Source: an uncultured Clostridia bacterium (GTDB taxonomy: Bacteria; Bacillota; Clostridia; Christensenellales; Aristaeellaceae). Taken from it: a DNA stretch of 64,000 nt. Shown here one piece after another: positions 15,333 through 23,569 of the stretch (its first letter is position 1; each line of letters starts with the position of its first letter). Under the pieces are notes generated by a model. The model was not told where the DNA came from. It made no database searches and saw only the letters and a list, made by a program, of their open reading frames with translations. The stretch covers positions 62,001 to 126,000 of the forward strand of contig CAKTZR010000006.1 of NCBI GenBank assembly GCA_934636105.1, in the 5' to 3' direction. The position numbers and the translations under genes were made by a program.

Positions 15333-15599
15333 ATGAAAAGAACGGAACTGAATATCGCCAATATCCATACGGTCAAGGCGCTGCATGTGTATTTGGCCTA
15401 TCGGCTGAACCTGCCGGGGTATTACGGCGGCAATCTCGACGCGCTGTATGATGTGCTGGGGGATATCGCCGAGCCGACGGAGCTTGTGCTCTGCGGCACG
15501 CCCGCCAGCGACGAGATGGCGGCCTATCTGCCCAGGCTGATGCGCGTGCTGGAAGACGCGGCGAGGGAGAACCCAAATTTGAAGCTGACGTGTGGATAA
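15333..15599 (+). CDS. Barstar family ribonuclease inhibitor
   Basis: An 88-residue cytoplasmic protein, the same length as barstar, with the conserved core LPGYYGGNLDALYDVL at residues 27-42. Asp36 and Asp40 correspond to the barstar residues (D35, D39) that fill the barnase active site as phosphate mimics. It binds and blocks unsecreted RNase and gives self-immunity. The start at 15333 has GGGGAG eight bases upstream; a GTG at 15324 overlapping the RNase stop is less likely. The tight spacing ensures inhibitor is made with the toxin. A terminator follows within ten bases. Confidence 0.93.
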   Translation: MKRTELNIANIHTVKALHVYLAYRLNLPGYYGGNLDALYDVLGDIAEPTELVLCGTPASDEMAAYLPRLMRVLEDAARENPNLKLTCG

Positions 15600-15608
15600 A
15601 CGATAAAA

Positions 15609-15638
15609 CCCGCGGCCTGTCAGAGCCGCGGGCATTTT
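15609..15638. terminator. Terminator between barstar and apbE
   Basis: Perfect eight-base-pair stem CCCGCGGC (15609-15616) and GCCGCGGG (15625-15632), with TTTT on one side and AAAA on the other; it probably serves both convergent units. Confidence 0.85.
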
Positions 15639-15639
15639 G

Positions 15640-16713
15640 TTATTTGTTGGTTGCGCCGCAGGATTTCGCCATGCTCATGGCGCCGTTCGTCATTTCCTTG
15701 CTGCCGTCGGGGAACAGCCAGATGGCTTCCACGCCGTCAAGCGAATCGATGAACGCGCGGCTTTCTTCATAAGGCATCAGGAACGCCGCCGTGGAGAGCA
15801 GGTCGGCATAGCCGGAATCCTCCGTGATGATGGTCACGGAGCGGAAGGCCGTATCCGGCATCAGCGTATCCGGGTCGATCAGGTGATGATAGCGCTGACC
15901 ATCCACCACATAATAACGCTGATAGTCGCCCGACGTGACGACCGAGCAGCCGGTGGCATACAGCGTTTCCACGATGTCATTCAGGCCGAGCACCGCGCCG
16001 TCCGGATCCTGAATGCCAACGCCCCACTTGGCGCGCCCGTCTGCCGGGGAATTGCCCATGCGCACGTTGCCGCCCGCGCTGATGATGAAGGAAGGCATGT
16101 CGCCAGAGAGCAGCATCTGCGCGACGATCTCCGTCGCATAGCCCTTGGCGACCGCGCCGACGTCCAGTTTCATTTCCGGGTCGGCAAAATAAACGGTCTG
16201 ATTGTCCGCGTCGAGAATCAGGTCGTTGATGTCGGTGTGCTGCGCGGCGGCCTGCAAATCCTCCATCGGCGGGAGCTTGGCGTTCTCCGGATCATCCAGA
16301 CCCGCTTCGCGATAATCGTGCCAGATGGAAAGCACGCTGCCCATGGCGACGTTCGTCTGTCCCTTGACCAGCTCATAGTTGCTCTTGCAGAAGTTCAGCA
16401 GGCCGAACAGAATCGGATCGACTTTCACCGGCTCGCTTGCGGCTTGCCGGTTCACGTCGTACACGCTGACAAGGCCCTCGTCGGCATAGCTGTTGTAGGT
16501 GTCAAAGAGCTTGTGCAGATGCAGATACATGGCGTGCGTTTCCTCAGCGCGCGCGTCGAACGTCTCCTGGTTTTCCGCGTAGCCGATCAGCGAAATCACG
16601 GTGTCGAACGTATCCATAAACACAGTGCTGTATTTATTCATGTCGGCGCTGCCCGGCAGGGCGAAAGCGGCGGCAAGCAGCACGAGCAAGAGAATACCGG
16701 CGGCTTTTTTCAT
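15640..16713 (-). CDS. apbE: FAD:protein FMN transferase (ApbE family)
   Basis: A 357-residue exported protein with a signal peptide (about 1-23) that lacks a lipobox cysteine, unlike most ApbE. The ApbE domain shows STVFMDTFDTVISLIGYA near the N-end, the flavin-binding region KLDVGAVAKGYATEIV, SFIISAGGNVRMGN, and the conserved HHLIDPDTLMP. ApbE moves FMN from FAD to a threonine of extracytoplasmic flavoproteins (for example RnfG, NqrC, flavin reductases), using Mg2+. No flavoprotein target lies nearby. GGAGGT at 16729-16724 sets the start at 16713. Confidence 0.9.
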   Translation of the reverse strand: MKKAAGILLLVLLAAAFALPGSADMNKYSTVFMDTFDTVISLIGYAENQETFDARAEETHAMYLHLHKLFDTYNSYADEGLVSVYDVNRQAASEPVKVDPILFGLLNFCKSNYELVKGQTNVAMGSVLSIWHDYREAGLDDPENAKLPPMEDLQAAAQHTDINDLILDADNQTVYFADPEMKLDVGAVAKGYATEIVAQMLLSGDMPSFIISAGGNVRMGNSPADGRAKWGVGIQDPDGAVLGLNDIVETLYATGCSVVTSGDYQRYYVVDGQRYHHLIDPDTLMPDTAFRSVTIITEDSGYADLLSTAAFLMPYEESRAFIDSLDGVEAIWLFPDGSKEMTNGAMSMAKSCGATNK

Positions 16714-16813
16714 GGTAAGTCGTACCTCCAACGATCAGAATGAACTTATTATAACAAAAACGCGCAAATTCTACAAGCGCCGCATGCTGACAGGGATTGC
16801 CACGGGAAAACGA

Positions 16814-16843
16814 TTGTCAACCCGGGCGAAAATGTGATACAAT
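16814..16843 (+). promoter_or_regulatory. Promoter of the SpoIID/SH3 gene
   Basis: TTGTCA (16814-16819), 18-base spacer, TACAAT (16838-16843), about 70 bases before the start. Confidence 0.7.
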
Positions 16844-16912
16844 GCCGTTGGTTCCGTGTTTCGCGCTTTTGCGACATGGACGCAGCGAAAACGACGAAAG
16901 AGGGATTTTTTC

Positions 16913-19753
16913 ATGGCAATGGTACAGACGAAACGGCTTGCGGCGCTGCTGCTGGCTTTGCTGCTGACGCTTTTTCTGCTGCCATCTGCCACGGCGGACG
17001 GCGGCGTGGTCAGCGGAACGACGGTTTCCGGCACGGTTCGCGTGTATCTTTCCTCCATCTCAAGCCTGACGGCGGTGGATGTGAGCATCGCGGGCAGCTA
17101 TTCTGTCGGCGGGGATGCGAGCCGCGCGTTGGCGCGGGGACAAAGCATCCGCGTGAGCAACAGCGGCGGCACGCTGATGATGACCACAAACGGTCAGACG
17201 CAGACGATGGGCAGCCGCTTCAAGCTGCGCCGCCATCAGACCAGCGGCGAAAACGGTGTGCGCATCGCGCAGGCGCGCTACCCGGCGAGCCTGTATCCGG
17301 GCGATATCGAGTTCATCGCCAAGGGCGGCAATGTGCAGATTATCGTTCATGTGTATATGGAAGATTACATGCTCGGCGTTCTGCCGTATGAAATGGATAA
17401 TTCCTTCCCGCTGGAGGCGCTCAAGGCGCAGGCCGTCGCCGCCCGAACCTATGCGCTCAAGAAGATGAGCGCGCAGGCCGCGACGTATGACGTGGTGGAT
17501 ACGACGAGCGACCAAGTTTACAACGGCACGCCCTCTGGCAATGCGCGATGCGCGCAGGCCGTGCAGGAGACGAGCAACATCGTCGGCACGGTGAACGGGG
17601 AATACATGGCGAGTTATTATACCGCATCCAACGGCGGCCAGACGGAATCGGTCAAAAACGCGTGGGGCAGCGGATCATACAGCTATTTGCAGGTGAAAGA
17701 CGACCCCTACGACCTGCGCAACGGCGCATCAATCGCCAAATCGGTTACGTTTTACCGCGACGGCACGACCAGCGTTTCCGCGCTGACCGAGCTGCTGCGC
17801 ACGGAAGCGGCGATGCTTGTCGGCGCGGACAGCGTGCAGATCACGGCCATCAACGGCGTGACGCTGGCCGAACCGAAGTATGCCGAACCGTCCCGTGTGT
17901 ATAAAAAGGTGTTGGTGAACCTGACGCTTTCGGGTTACGGCGACGTGACGGTGACGTTGGATTATTTCTCGCAGGTGGAGGGGCTTTGCTCCATGTCCAT
18001 CAACGTGCTGAAAAACGAGACGCTGACCGTGACGGAAGCCGTCGGCGGCTACAAGCTGACGGCGCGGCGCTTCGGCCACGGCGTAGGCATGAGCCAGCGC
18101 GGCGCGCAGCAGATGGCCAACGAGGGCTTCACTTACGACCAGATTCTCGAATTTTATTATCCCGGCTTGACGCGCACGCGCTATACCATGACGCGCACGC
18201 TGCTTAGCAGCATCGACGGCACGCCCGCCGCGCCGGAAACGCCCGATGAACCCATTACGGACGCGAAGCCCGCCGTGGTGACGCTTAAAAACCCGCTGGA
18301 CAGCCTGAACCTGCGCCAGCAGCCGACGACGGCTTCTTCCATTCTGGCGCGCATGCCGCACGGCACGCAGGTCAATCTGCTCAGCCGGGAGGGCGAGTGG
18401 AGCCGCGTGCAATACGGCACGCTGACCGGCTATGTCATGACCTCGTACCTGACCGTGCAGGAGGACGGCGTGGACGAAACGCCCTCCGGCGTGGTCAGCC
18501 TAGGCACGGCGACGGTGGCGCTCTCCGACGAGAGTCAGACGCTCAACCTGCGCGCCGCGCCGACGACGAACGCCGCGATTCTCTCGCGCCTGCGCCACGG
18601 CCAGACGCTGACGGTGCTGGAGCGATACGCCAGCTGGACGTATGTGCAGTATGGCACATTGAGCGGCTATGTGATGAACGACTACATTGTTTATGATGCG
18701 GGCGACGGCGGCGCGGACGATAACGCGGGCGACGACGGAAGCGGCGGCCAGACGGCTTCACAGGTGGCGATCGTGCTGCCTTCCAGCGGACTGAACCTGC
18801 GCGCGGGGGCGAACACCTCCTCCGGCGTGATTATGGTGCTGCCGCAGGGAACGATGCTGACCGTCACCGGAGAGGTGCGCGACAACGGCATGCTTCCGGT
18901 GCTGCTCGGCTCTGTGGCGGGCTATGTCAGCAGCAGCTATGTCTATGTGACGGATGAAGCCCTGGCGACGGCTACGCCCGCGCCGAACGCAACGCCGACC
19001 CCGACGCCCGCGCCCACCCAAACGCCGGAGCAGAATCCGACGCAGAGCGAGCGCGAAGCGACGGTTACGGCTTATGGCGGGCTGAAGCTGCGCCAGCTGC
19101 CCGATACGTCCTCCGGCACGCTGACGACCATGCCGTATGGCTCGGCCGTAACGGTGACGGGCGAAAGCGTGAACGGCTTTTATGCGGTCAGCTATGAGGA
19201 ATTGAGCGGCTATGCCAGCGCGCAATATTTGAGCTTTGACGTAAATGAGCTGCAGCCGACCGCTGCACCGACGAAGGTTCCGGAGGCCAGCCATCCCGTC
19301 ACGGGGCGCATCGGCACAGTGACCGCGCCGAGCGGCCTGAATCTGCGCGCGGATTCCTCGCAGTATGCCAACGTTCTGGCGACGTTAGGGTATGGCGTGC
19401 AGGTGACGGTAACGGGCGAGCGCGTCAGCGGGTTCTATCCCGTGCGCATCGGCACGCTCAGCGGCTATGTCAGCGCGGATTACATCAGCTTTGATGCGGA
19501 ATCCGCCGCGACGACTGTGCCGACGGCCACGCCCGCGCCCAGCACAGGCGGTTACCGTGTTGTTGTGGAAAGCGACAACGGCTTGAACCTGCGCGCAAGG
19601 CCGAGTGCAGACAGCGACGTGCTCTACGTGCTGCCCTACGGCATGGTGCTGAACGTGCTGGGCGAAGGGGAGAACGGCTTCCTCTATGTGCAGTGGGGCG
19701 GATACACGGGCTATGTCTCCGGCGATTATGTCACGCCGTTCGGCGCACAATAA
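16913..19753 (+). CDS. Exported SpoIID-domain protein with six SH3 repeats
   Basis: A 946-residue protein with a signal peptide (about 1-27). The SpoIID/LytB domain (about 145-430) carries YMLGVLPYEMDNSFPLEALKAQAVAARTYAL and the RFGHGVGMSQRGAQQMANEG motif; in spores SpoIID cleaves glycan strands already stripped of stem peptides. Six bacterial SH3 domains follow (around residues 470, 540, 625, 720, 800 and 880), each with an NLR or KLR core and a GYV-type end, separated by Pro/Thr/Ala-rich linkers. SH3 domains anchor such proteins to the wall. The ATG at 16913 is the first after AGAGGGA; an upstream ATG at 16856 has no ribosome site. The build suggests a vegetative wall amidase-activator or glycan hydrolase rather than the sporulation enzyme itself. 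Confidence 0.85.
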   Translation: MAMVQTKRLAALLLALLLTLFLLPSATADGGVVSGTTVSGTVRVYLSSISSLTAVDVSIAGSYSVGGDASRALARGQSIRVSNSGGTLMMTTNGQTQTMGSRFKLRRHQTSGENGVRIAQARYPASLYPGDIEFIAKGGNVQIIVHVYMEDYMLGVLPYEMDNSFPLEALKAQAVAARTYALKKMSAQAATYDVVDTTSDQVYNGTPSGNARCAQAVQETSNIVGTVNGEYMASYYTASNGGQTESVKNAWGSGSYSYLQVKDDPYDLRNGASIAKSVTFYRDGTTSVSALTELLRTEAAMLVGADSVQITAINGVTLAEPKYAEPSRVYKKVLVNLTLSGYGDVTVTLDYFSQVEGLCSMSINVLKNETLTVTEAVGGYKLTARRFGHGVGMSQRGAQQMANEGFTYDQILEFYYPGLTRTRYTMTRTLLSSIDGTPAAPETPDEPITDAKPAVVTLKNPLDSLNLRQQPTTASSILARMPHGTQVNLLSREGEWSRVQYGTLTGYVMTSYLTVQEDGVDETPSGVVSLGTATVALSDESQTLNLRAAPTTNAAILSRLRHGQTLTVLERYASWTYVQYGTLSGYVMNDYIVYDAGDGGADDNAGDDGSGGQTASQVAIVLPSSGLNLRAGANTSSGVIMVLPQGTMLTVTGEVRDNGMLPVLLGSVAGYVSSSYVYVTDEALATATPAPNATPTPTPAPTQTPEQNPTQSEREATVTAYGGLKLRQLPDTSSGTLTTMPYGSAVTVTGESVNGFYAVSYEELSGYASAQYLSFDVNELQPTAAPTKVPEASHPVTGRIGTVTAPSGLNLRADSSQYANVLATLGYGVQVTVTGERVSGFYPVRIGTLSGYVSADYISFDAESAATTVPTATPAPSTGGYRVVVESDNGLNLRARPSADSDVLYVLPYGMVLNVLGEGENGFLYVQWGGYTGYVSGDYVTPFGAQ

Positions 19754-19762
19754 ATCCTTTTT

Positions 19763-19795
19763 CCGCGGGCTGGTTGCAATCGGCCCGCGGTTTTT
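19763..19795 (+). terminator. Terminator of the SpoIID/SH3 gene
   Basis: Perfect eight-base-pair stem CCGCGGGC (19763-19770) and GCCCGCGG (19783-19790) followed by TTTTT. Confidence 0.88.
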
Positions 19796-19803
19796 GATAT
19801 AAT
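19774..19803 (+). promoter_or_regulatory. Possible promoter overlapping the terminator
   Basis: TTGCAA (19774-19779) lies in the terminator loop, then an 18-base spacer and TATAAT (19798-19803). It would drive the repeat pair and the acyltransferase gene downstream. Confidence 0.5.
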
Positions 19804-19807
19804 GAAA

Positions 19808-19853
19808 CTCCTTCCGGCTGCCTTCGGCATCCACCTCCCTCAAGGAGGGAGGC
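19808..19853 (-). repeat. Interspersed hairpin repeat, copy D
   Basis: Minus orientation: CCTCCCT-loop-AGGGAGG and TGCC-GAA-GGCA, then the GGAAGGAG tail. It faces copy E across about 77 bases that contain one more hairpin, AATGGAA-TGTTG-TTCCATT (19876-19894). Confidence 0.8.
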
Positions 19854-19930
19854 ATTTGATATAACTGACCGCTGCAAATGGAATGTTGTTCCATTAAGAA
19901 TCGTTTTGTATGCTAGACAACAAGCCAAGA

Positions 19931-19978
19931 AGGCTCCCTCTTAGAGGGAGCTGTCAGCGAAGCTGACTGAAGGAGCTT
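19931..19978 (+). repeat. Interspersed hairpin repeat, copy E
   Basis: GCTCCCTC-TTA-GAGGGAGC followed by GTCAGC-GAA-GCTGAC and GAAGGAGC; nearly identical to copy C and placed about 30 bases before the next start codon. Confidence 0.85.
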
Positions 19979-20009
19979 AGCGATGCAAGAAGACTATGGA
20001 GAGAAAAAG

Positions 20010-20630
20010 ATGAAACCCATCGACATGTCAACTTATCCGCGCAAAGACGCGTTCGCGTTCTTTTCAGGCGCGTCCAATCCGTTTTATTCCGTGACGTTCG
20101 AGCAGGACGTGACGAAACTTTACGCCTATACCCATGCAAACGGCCTGTCGTTTTATCACGCGATGAGTTATCTGGTCACCAAGGCGATGAATCAGGTACG
20201 GATGTTCCGTATGGTGGTGAAGGACGGCGTGATTTACGAAATCGATGGGCGCACGCCGAGCCTGACCGAACTGCGCAGGGGCGAGGAGCAGTATTACTGC
20301 GTCAACGTGCCGTTTGTGGACAATATGGCGGCATTCTGCGCGGAAGCGGCGAAGCGCCGCGACAGCCAGCATGTGTTCATGAAAGCGGCGGAGGAGACGA
20401 GCGATCTGCTGTTCATCTCCTGCCTGCCGTGGGTGGATATCACCGGGCTGACCAATCCGCGTGATTTTGACAGGGATGACAGCGTGCCGCGCGTCGTCTG
20501 GGGCCAATATGTGAAGAAGGATGAGCGCGTCGTGCTGCATATCGCCGTGGAGGTCAACCACCGTCTGGTGGACGGCCTGCATATCGGCCGGTTTGCCCAA
20601 CAGCTGACCGCGCTGATGGAAGCGCTGTGA
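20010..20630 (+). CDS. Chloramphenicol-acetyltransferase-like acyltransferase
   Basis: A 206-residue protein of the CAT family fold. N-terminal NPFYSVTFEQDVTKLYAY, central VNVPFVDNMAAFCAEAAKRR, LFISCLPWVDITGL, and the C-terminal active-site segment VNHRLVDGLHIGRF, in which the catalytic histidine sits in the HxxxDG pattern of CAT enzymes. These enzymes transfer an acyl group from acyl-CoA. Whether the acceptor is chloramphenicol cannot be told; many chromosomal homologues have unknown acceptors, and the residue pairs that define true CatA are not all identifiable here. Start 20010 is chosen because GGAGAG lies seven bases upstream. It overlaps the next gene by four bases. Confidence 0.82.
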   Translation: MKPIDMSTYPRKDAFAFFSGASNPFYSVTFEQDVTKLYAYTHANGLSFYHAMSYLVTKAMNQVRMFRMVVKDGVIYEIDGRTPSLTELRRGEEQYYCVNVPFVDNMAAFCAEAAKRRDSQHVFMKAAEETSDLLFISCLPWVDITGLTNPRDFDRDDSVPRVVWGQYVKKDERVVLHIAVEVNHRLVDGLHIGRFAQQLTALMEAL

Positions 20631-21367
20631 ACGTGGAAGTGAAGCCCGGCGAGCGCATCGACGATTTGCAGCGCGGCGGTCTGCGCATCATCCAGCGGGA
20701 AAGCGGCTTCCGCTTCGGCACGGACGCGGTGCTGCTGGCGGATTTTGCGGCGGTGAAGCGGGGCGAACGCGTCTGCGACATGGGCACGGGGACGGGCGTT
20801 CTGCCGCTGCTGCTCAGCGCGCGGGCGGAGGAGACGACGTTTGACGCGTTTGAAGTGCAGCCGGATGTGGCGGACATGGCGCGAAGAAGCGTTGCGCTCA
20901 ACGAGCTCGAAGGACGGATTCGCGTGCATTGCGCCGACTGCCGCAAGGCCAGCGCCGTCATCGGACACGAAACCGTGCAGCTCGTCGTGACCAATCCGCC
21001 GTATGCGGCGCTGGGCGCGGGGCTGGTCAGTCCGGAGATGACCCGCGCGATTTCGCGAAGCGATTTGGATTGTGGGCTGACGGATTGGATGGCGGCGTGC
21101 GCGCGCGTGCTGCAAAACGGCGGGCGGCTGTGTGCCGTTTTTCCTGCGCCGAGACTGCTGGAACTTTGCGACGCGATGCGCGGGGCAAAGGTTGAGCCGA
21201 AACGCGTGCGCTTCATTGTCTCCCGGCCGGAAAGCGCGCCGAAGCTCGTGCTTGTTGAGGGCAAAAAGGGCGGCAGGCCGGGGCTGCATCTGCTGCCGAT
21301 GCTCGTGACGCATACGGCGGACGGCGGCTTTACCGACGAGATGCGGCGGATTTACGGCGAATTATAG
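20627..21367 (+). CDS. tRNA1(Val) adenine-37 N6-methyltransferase family (YfiC/TrmN6-like)
   Basis: A 246-residue SAM-dependent methyltransferase. The substrate region begins with GERIDDLQRGGLRIIQRESGFRFGTDAVLLADF, a signature of the YfiC/YabB group. The SAM site is VCDMGTGTGVLPLLL (about residues 50-64) and the catalytic motif is NPPY (about residue 125), as in N6-adenine methyltransferases. In E. coli the family member modifies A37 of tRNA1(Val); the Firmicutes target is inferred. The GTG start overlaps the stop of the acyltransferase gene (GTGA). In many Firmicutes this gene lies beside rsmI; that is not so here. Confidence 0.88.
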   Translation: MNVEVKPGERIDDLQRGGLRIIQRESGFRFGTDAVLLADFAAVKRGERVCDMGTGTGVLPLLLSARAEETTFDAFEVQPDVADMARRSVALNELEGRIRVHCADCRKASAVIGHETVQLVVTNPPYAALGAGLVSPEMTRAISRSDLDCGLTDWMAACARVLQNGGRLCAVFPAPRLLELCDAMRGAKVEPKRVRFIVSRPESAPKLVLVEGKKGGRPGLHLLPMLVTHTADGGFTDEMRRIYGEL

Positions 21368-21369
21368 AA

Positions 21370-22188
21370 TTATAATCGGAACGCCTTTTGATTTTCCCGC
21401 GCGCAGAGTATCGAGAGCACGAACGAAACCAGCGCAAAGACGAGCGAAAGCGTTGAATGGAGCAGCAGGTAGAGCATCATCAGCAGAAACGCGACGAGCA
21501 GATAGCGCCCCTGTTTGTTCGGCGAAAGCGCCAGCGCGCGGATGCGTCCGCGGGAAAACGGCGTGCGCTGTCGGCGCGCGCGGCGGGCAATTTCCGCATC
21601 GGTGGCGGGGTGCTGCTGGCCGAAAAGCAGCGCCAGCTGACGGCCTGCAATCAGGCGGATCGGCGGTTCCATCCACTCGGCGGCGCGTTGGGCGGCAGGG
21701 GAAAAGCCGCCTGTTCCGGCTAAAATGCACAATTCTGCGCCGGAAGTTGTCTTGGCGCGGTGCGCGGAGAGCACGTCGCCTTCCCCGGCGGCCGAACCGG
21801 GCAGGGTTTGGGCGCAGCGGACGAGATAGGTTCTGCCCGCATAGGTTAGAATCGAATCCTGCGCCGTGCCGCCAAGCGTCTGCGCCAGCAGCAGGCAGAC
21901 GCGTTTTTCAGCTTCGACGGCGGGCAGAAGCATCAATTCTTCCAGCGCGATGGCGCCGCCGACGCGCACGCGAAGCGCATGATCGCGCCGTGTCAGTGTC
22001 CGCCGCTCCAATAAAAGCAGCGTGAGCATGGCCAGAGCAAACAGGGCGCTTCCGGCCAGCAGGCTGAGCGCGCCGCTGTGCCAGAGCATGAAGAAATAAC
22101 CGACGCTCAGAAAAAACAGCAAAAGGCGGAGCGCCAGACGATCCAGCGCGGTTGCAACGCGGTTTTTGCTGTCGAAAGGGCCTGTCAT
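21370..22188 (-). CDS. Unrecognised membrane protein with a central soluble domain
   Basis: A 272-residue protein with two N-terminal membrane helices (about 20-60), a soluble middle of about 150 residues (70-225), and two C-terminal helices (about 230-262) ending in a basic tail. The middle contains EKRVCLLLAQTLGG, GRTYLVRCAQTLPGSAAGEGDVLSAHRAKTTSGAELCILAGTGGFSPAAQRAAE, which loosely recalls restriction-endonuclease-like folds found in membrane-bound Mrr-type proteins. I do not recognise it as a defined family and give no function. It is transcribed against its neighbour and its stop almost touches that gene. Confidence 0.6.
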   Translation of the reverse strand: MTGPFDSKNRVATALDRLALRLLLFFLSVGYFFMLWHSGALSLLAGSALFALAMLTLLLLERRTLTRRDHALRVRVGGAIALEELMLLPAVEAEKRVCLLLAQTLGGTAQDSILTYAGRTYLVRCAQTLPGSAAGEGDVLSAHRAKTTSGAELCILAGTGGFSPAAQRAAEWMEPPIRLIAGRQLALLFGQQHPATDAEIARRARRQRTPFSRGRIRALALSPNKQGRYLLVAFLLMMLYLLLHSTLSLVFALVSFVLSILCARENQKAFRL

Positions 22189-22264
22189 ACCTGAAATTCC
22201 TCCCGGAAAAGCTTGGAATCGGCTTTAGATTTTGCGCTTTTTTCAAAATGTATGCGGTTTCCTC

Positions 22265-22293
22265 TTTTCCGCGCGCGCGGAATTTGATATAAT
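22265..22293 (+). promoter_or_regulatory. Possible promoter of the nadD operon
   Basis: A good -10 TATAAT (22288-22293) with only a weak -35 (TTTTCC, 22265-22270) at a 17-base spacing. Confidence 0.4.
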
Positions 22294-22332
22294 AAAACAT
22301 CATGCGCCGAAAATGCGAAGGGAGGGGCTTGC

Positions 22333-22956
22333 ATGCCGGAAATCGGATTGATGGGCGGCAGCTTCAACCCCGTCCATTGCGGACACGTCGCGCTCGCCCG
22401 CGCCGCGCTTAAAAGCGGGAAGGTGGAGCATGTACTTTTTCTGCCGACGGGCAACCCGCCGCACAAGAAAGAGGGCTTGGCCGACAAGTTCGACCGCCTG
22501 CGCATGGTGGAGCTGGCCGTGGAACATGAAGCCGGCATGTCGGTCTGCCGTGAGGAGATCGACCGCAACGGCGTGATTTACACCGTCGATACGCTGGCCG
22601 CGCTGAAACGGAAAAGGCCGGACTGCACGCTGACCTATCTCATCGGCGCGGATACGCTGCGCGCGCTGGGCACATGGCGGCGCGTGGAGACGGTCATCGA
22701 GCGATGCAAATTTCTGGTGATGATGCGGGAGGGAGAAACGCGGGAGGAGGTCATCCGCCTGGCCGGGCTTTGGACGAGCCGCGGCGCGCAGATTGACTTC
22801 CTTGACGCGCGGAAGATGGATATCTCCTCGACGCAGATTCGCGAATGGATACAAAAGGGATTGCCCTTTGAGCGGTTTGTGCCGCAGGCCGTGGCGGATT
22901 ATATTCACGAACGCGGCCTTTATGGGGCGAAAGTAGGCATGGAGTTGAATCGATGA
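22333..22956 (+). CDS. nadD: Nicotinate-nucleotide adenylyltransferase
   Basis: A 207-residue nucleotidyltransferase that joins ATP and nicotinate mononucleotide to give deamido-NAD in NAD biosynthesis. The N-end has GLMGGSFNPVHCGHV with the HxGH ATP site, followed by FLPTGNPPHKK and the C-terminal SSTQIREWIQKG (ISSTxIR) motif, all diagnostic of NadD. GGGAGGGG lies just before the ATG. It overlaps yqeK by four bases, and the nadD-yqeK-rsfS order is the standard Firmicutes cluster. Confidence 0.95.
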   Translation: MPEIGLMGGSFNPVHCGHVALARAALKSGKVEHVLFLPTGNPPHKKEGLADKFDRLRMVELAVEHEAGMSVCREEIDRNGVIYTVDTLAALKRKRPDCTLTYLIGADTLRALGTWRRVETVIERCKFLVMMREGETREEVIRLAGLWTSRGAQIDFLDARKMDISSTQIREWIQKGLPFERFVPQAVADYIHERGLYGAKVGMELNR

Positions 22957-23516
22957 AACGCGAAAAAATGGAGTACAGGCTCAAAAAAGAGCTGGATGCA
23001 GCGCGCTATGCGCATACGCTCGGCGTGGAGCAGACGGCGCGCGAAATGGCGAAGCAGTTCGGCGCAGATGAGGATAAAGCCGCGCTGGCCGGGCTGCTGC
23101 ACGACTGCGCCAAGTGCCTGCCGCTTGGGCAGATGGTGAAAGCGGCGAAGGATGAGAAGCTTGACCCGGTGATGAAGGAATCCAAGGCGCTCATGCACGC
23201 CGTGGCCGGGATGCACATCGCGCAGGACGTGTACGACGTGCATGACCCGGAGGTGCTCGGTGCGATCCGCTGGCATACGACCGGCCACGCAAACATGACG
23301 AAGCTCGAAAAAATCGTCTATCTCGCCGATATGATTGAGCCGAACCGCAAGCCTTATCCGGGGCTGGAGGCGCTTCGAAAACTCTGTATGACCGATCTGG
23401 ATGAGGCGATGCACATGGCGCTGCTGATGAGCCTTGACCATGTGCGCGAGCAGGGAAAGCCCCTGCACCCGGATACCATGGCTGCATTGGCCGAATATGA
23501 ACCAGGGCTGGTTTAA
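22953..23516 (+). CDS. yqeK: Symmetrical diadenosine-tetraphosphatase YqeK (HD domain)
   Basis: A 187-residue HD-superfamily phosphohydrolase. Metal ligands are visible as H (YAHTLGVEQTAREMA), HD (GLLHDCAKCL), further H residues (LMHAVAGMHIAQDVY, RWHTTGHANMT) and D (IVYLADMIEPNR). YqeK splits Ap4A symmetrically into two ADP and protects cells from alarmone-like dinucleotide build-up. The start overlaps the nadD stop (ATGA). Length matches the family. Confidence 0.93.
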   Translation: MKREKMEYRLKKELDAARYAHTLGVEQTAREMAKQFGADEDKAALAGLLHDCAKCLPLGQMVKAAKDEKLDPVMKESKALMHAVAGMHIAQDVYDVHDPEVLGAIRWHTTGHANMTKLEKIVYLADMIEPNRKPYPGLEALRKLCMTDLDEAMHMALLMSLDHVREQGKPLHPDTMAALAEYEPGLV

Positions 23517-23569
23517 GAAAGACAACTTGCGGAATACGCATTTGTTCATATTTTGAAGGAGGAAACAAC

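Noticed and set aside
9961..19978. The repeated hairpins as a CRISPR array
   Set aside because: Copies are kilobases apart, vary in sequence and orientation and have no regular spacers or cas genes.
20010..20630. Reading the acyltransferase as a chloramphenicol-resistance gene
   Set aside because: Only the general CAT fold and active-site histidine are visible; no mobile element or resistance context is present, so the acceptor stays open.
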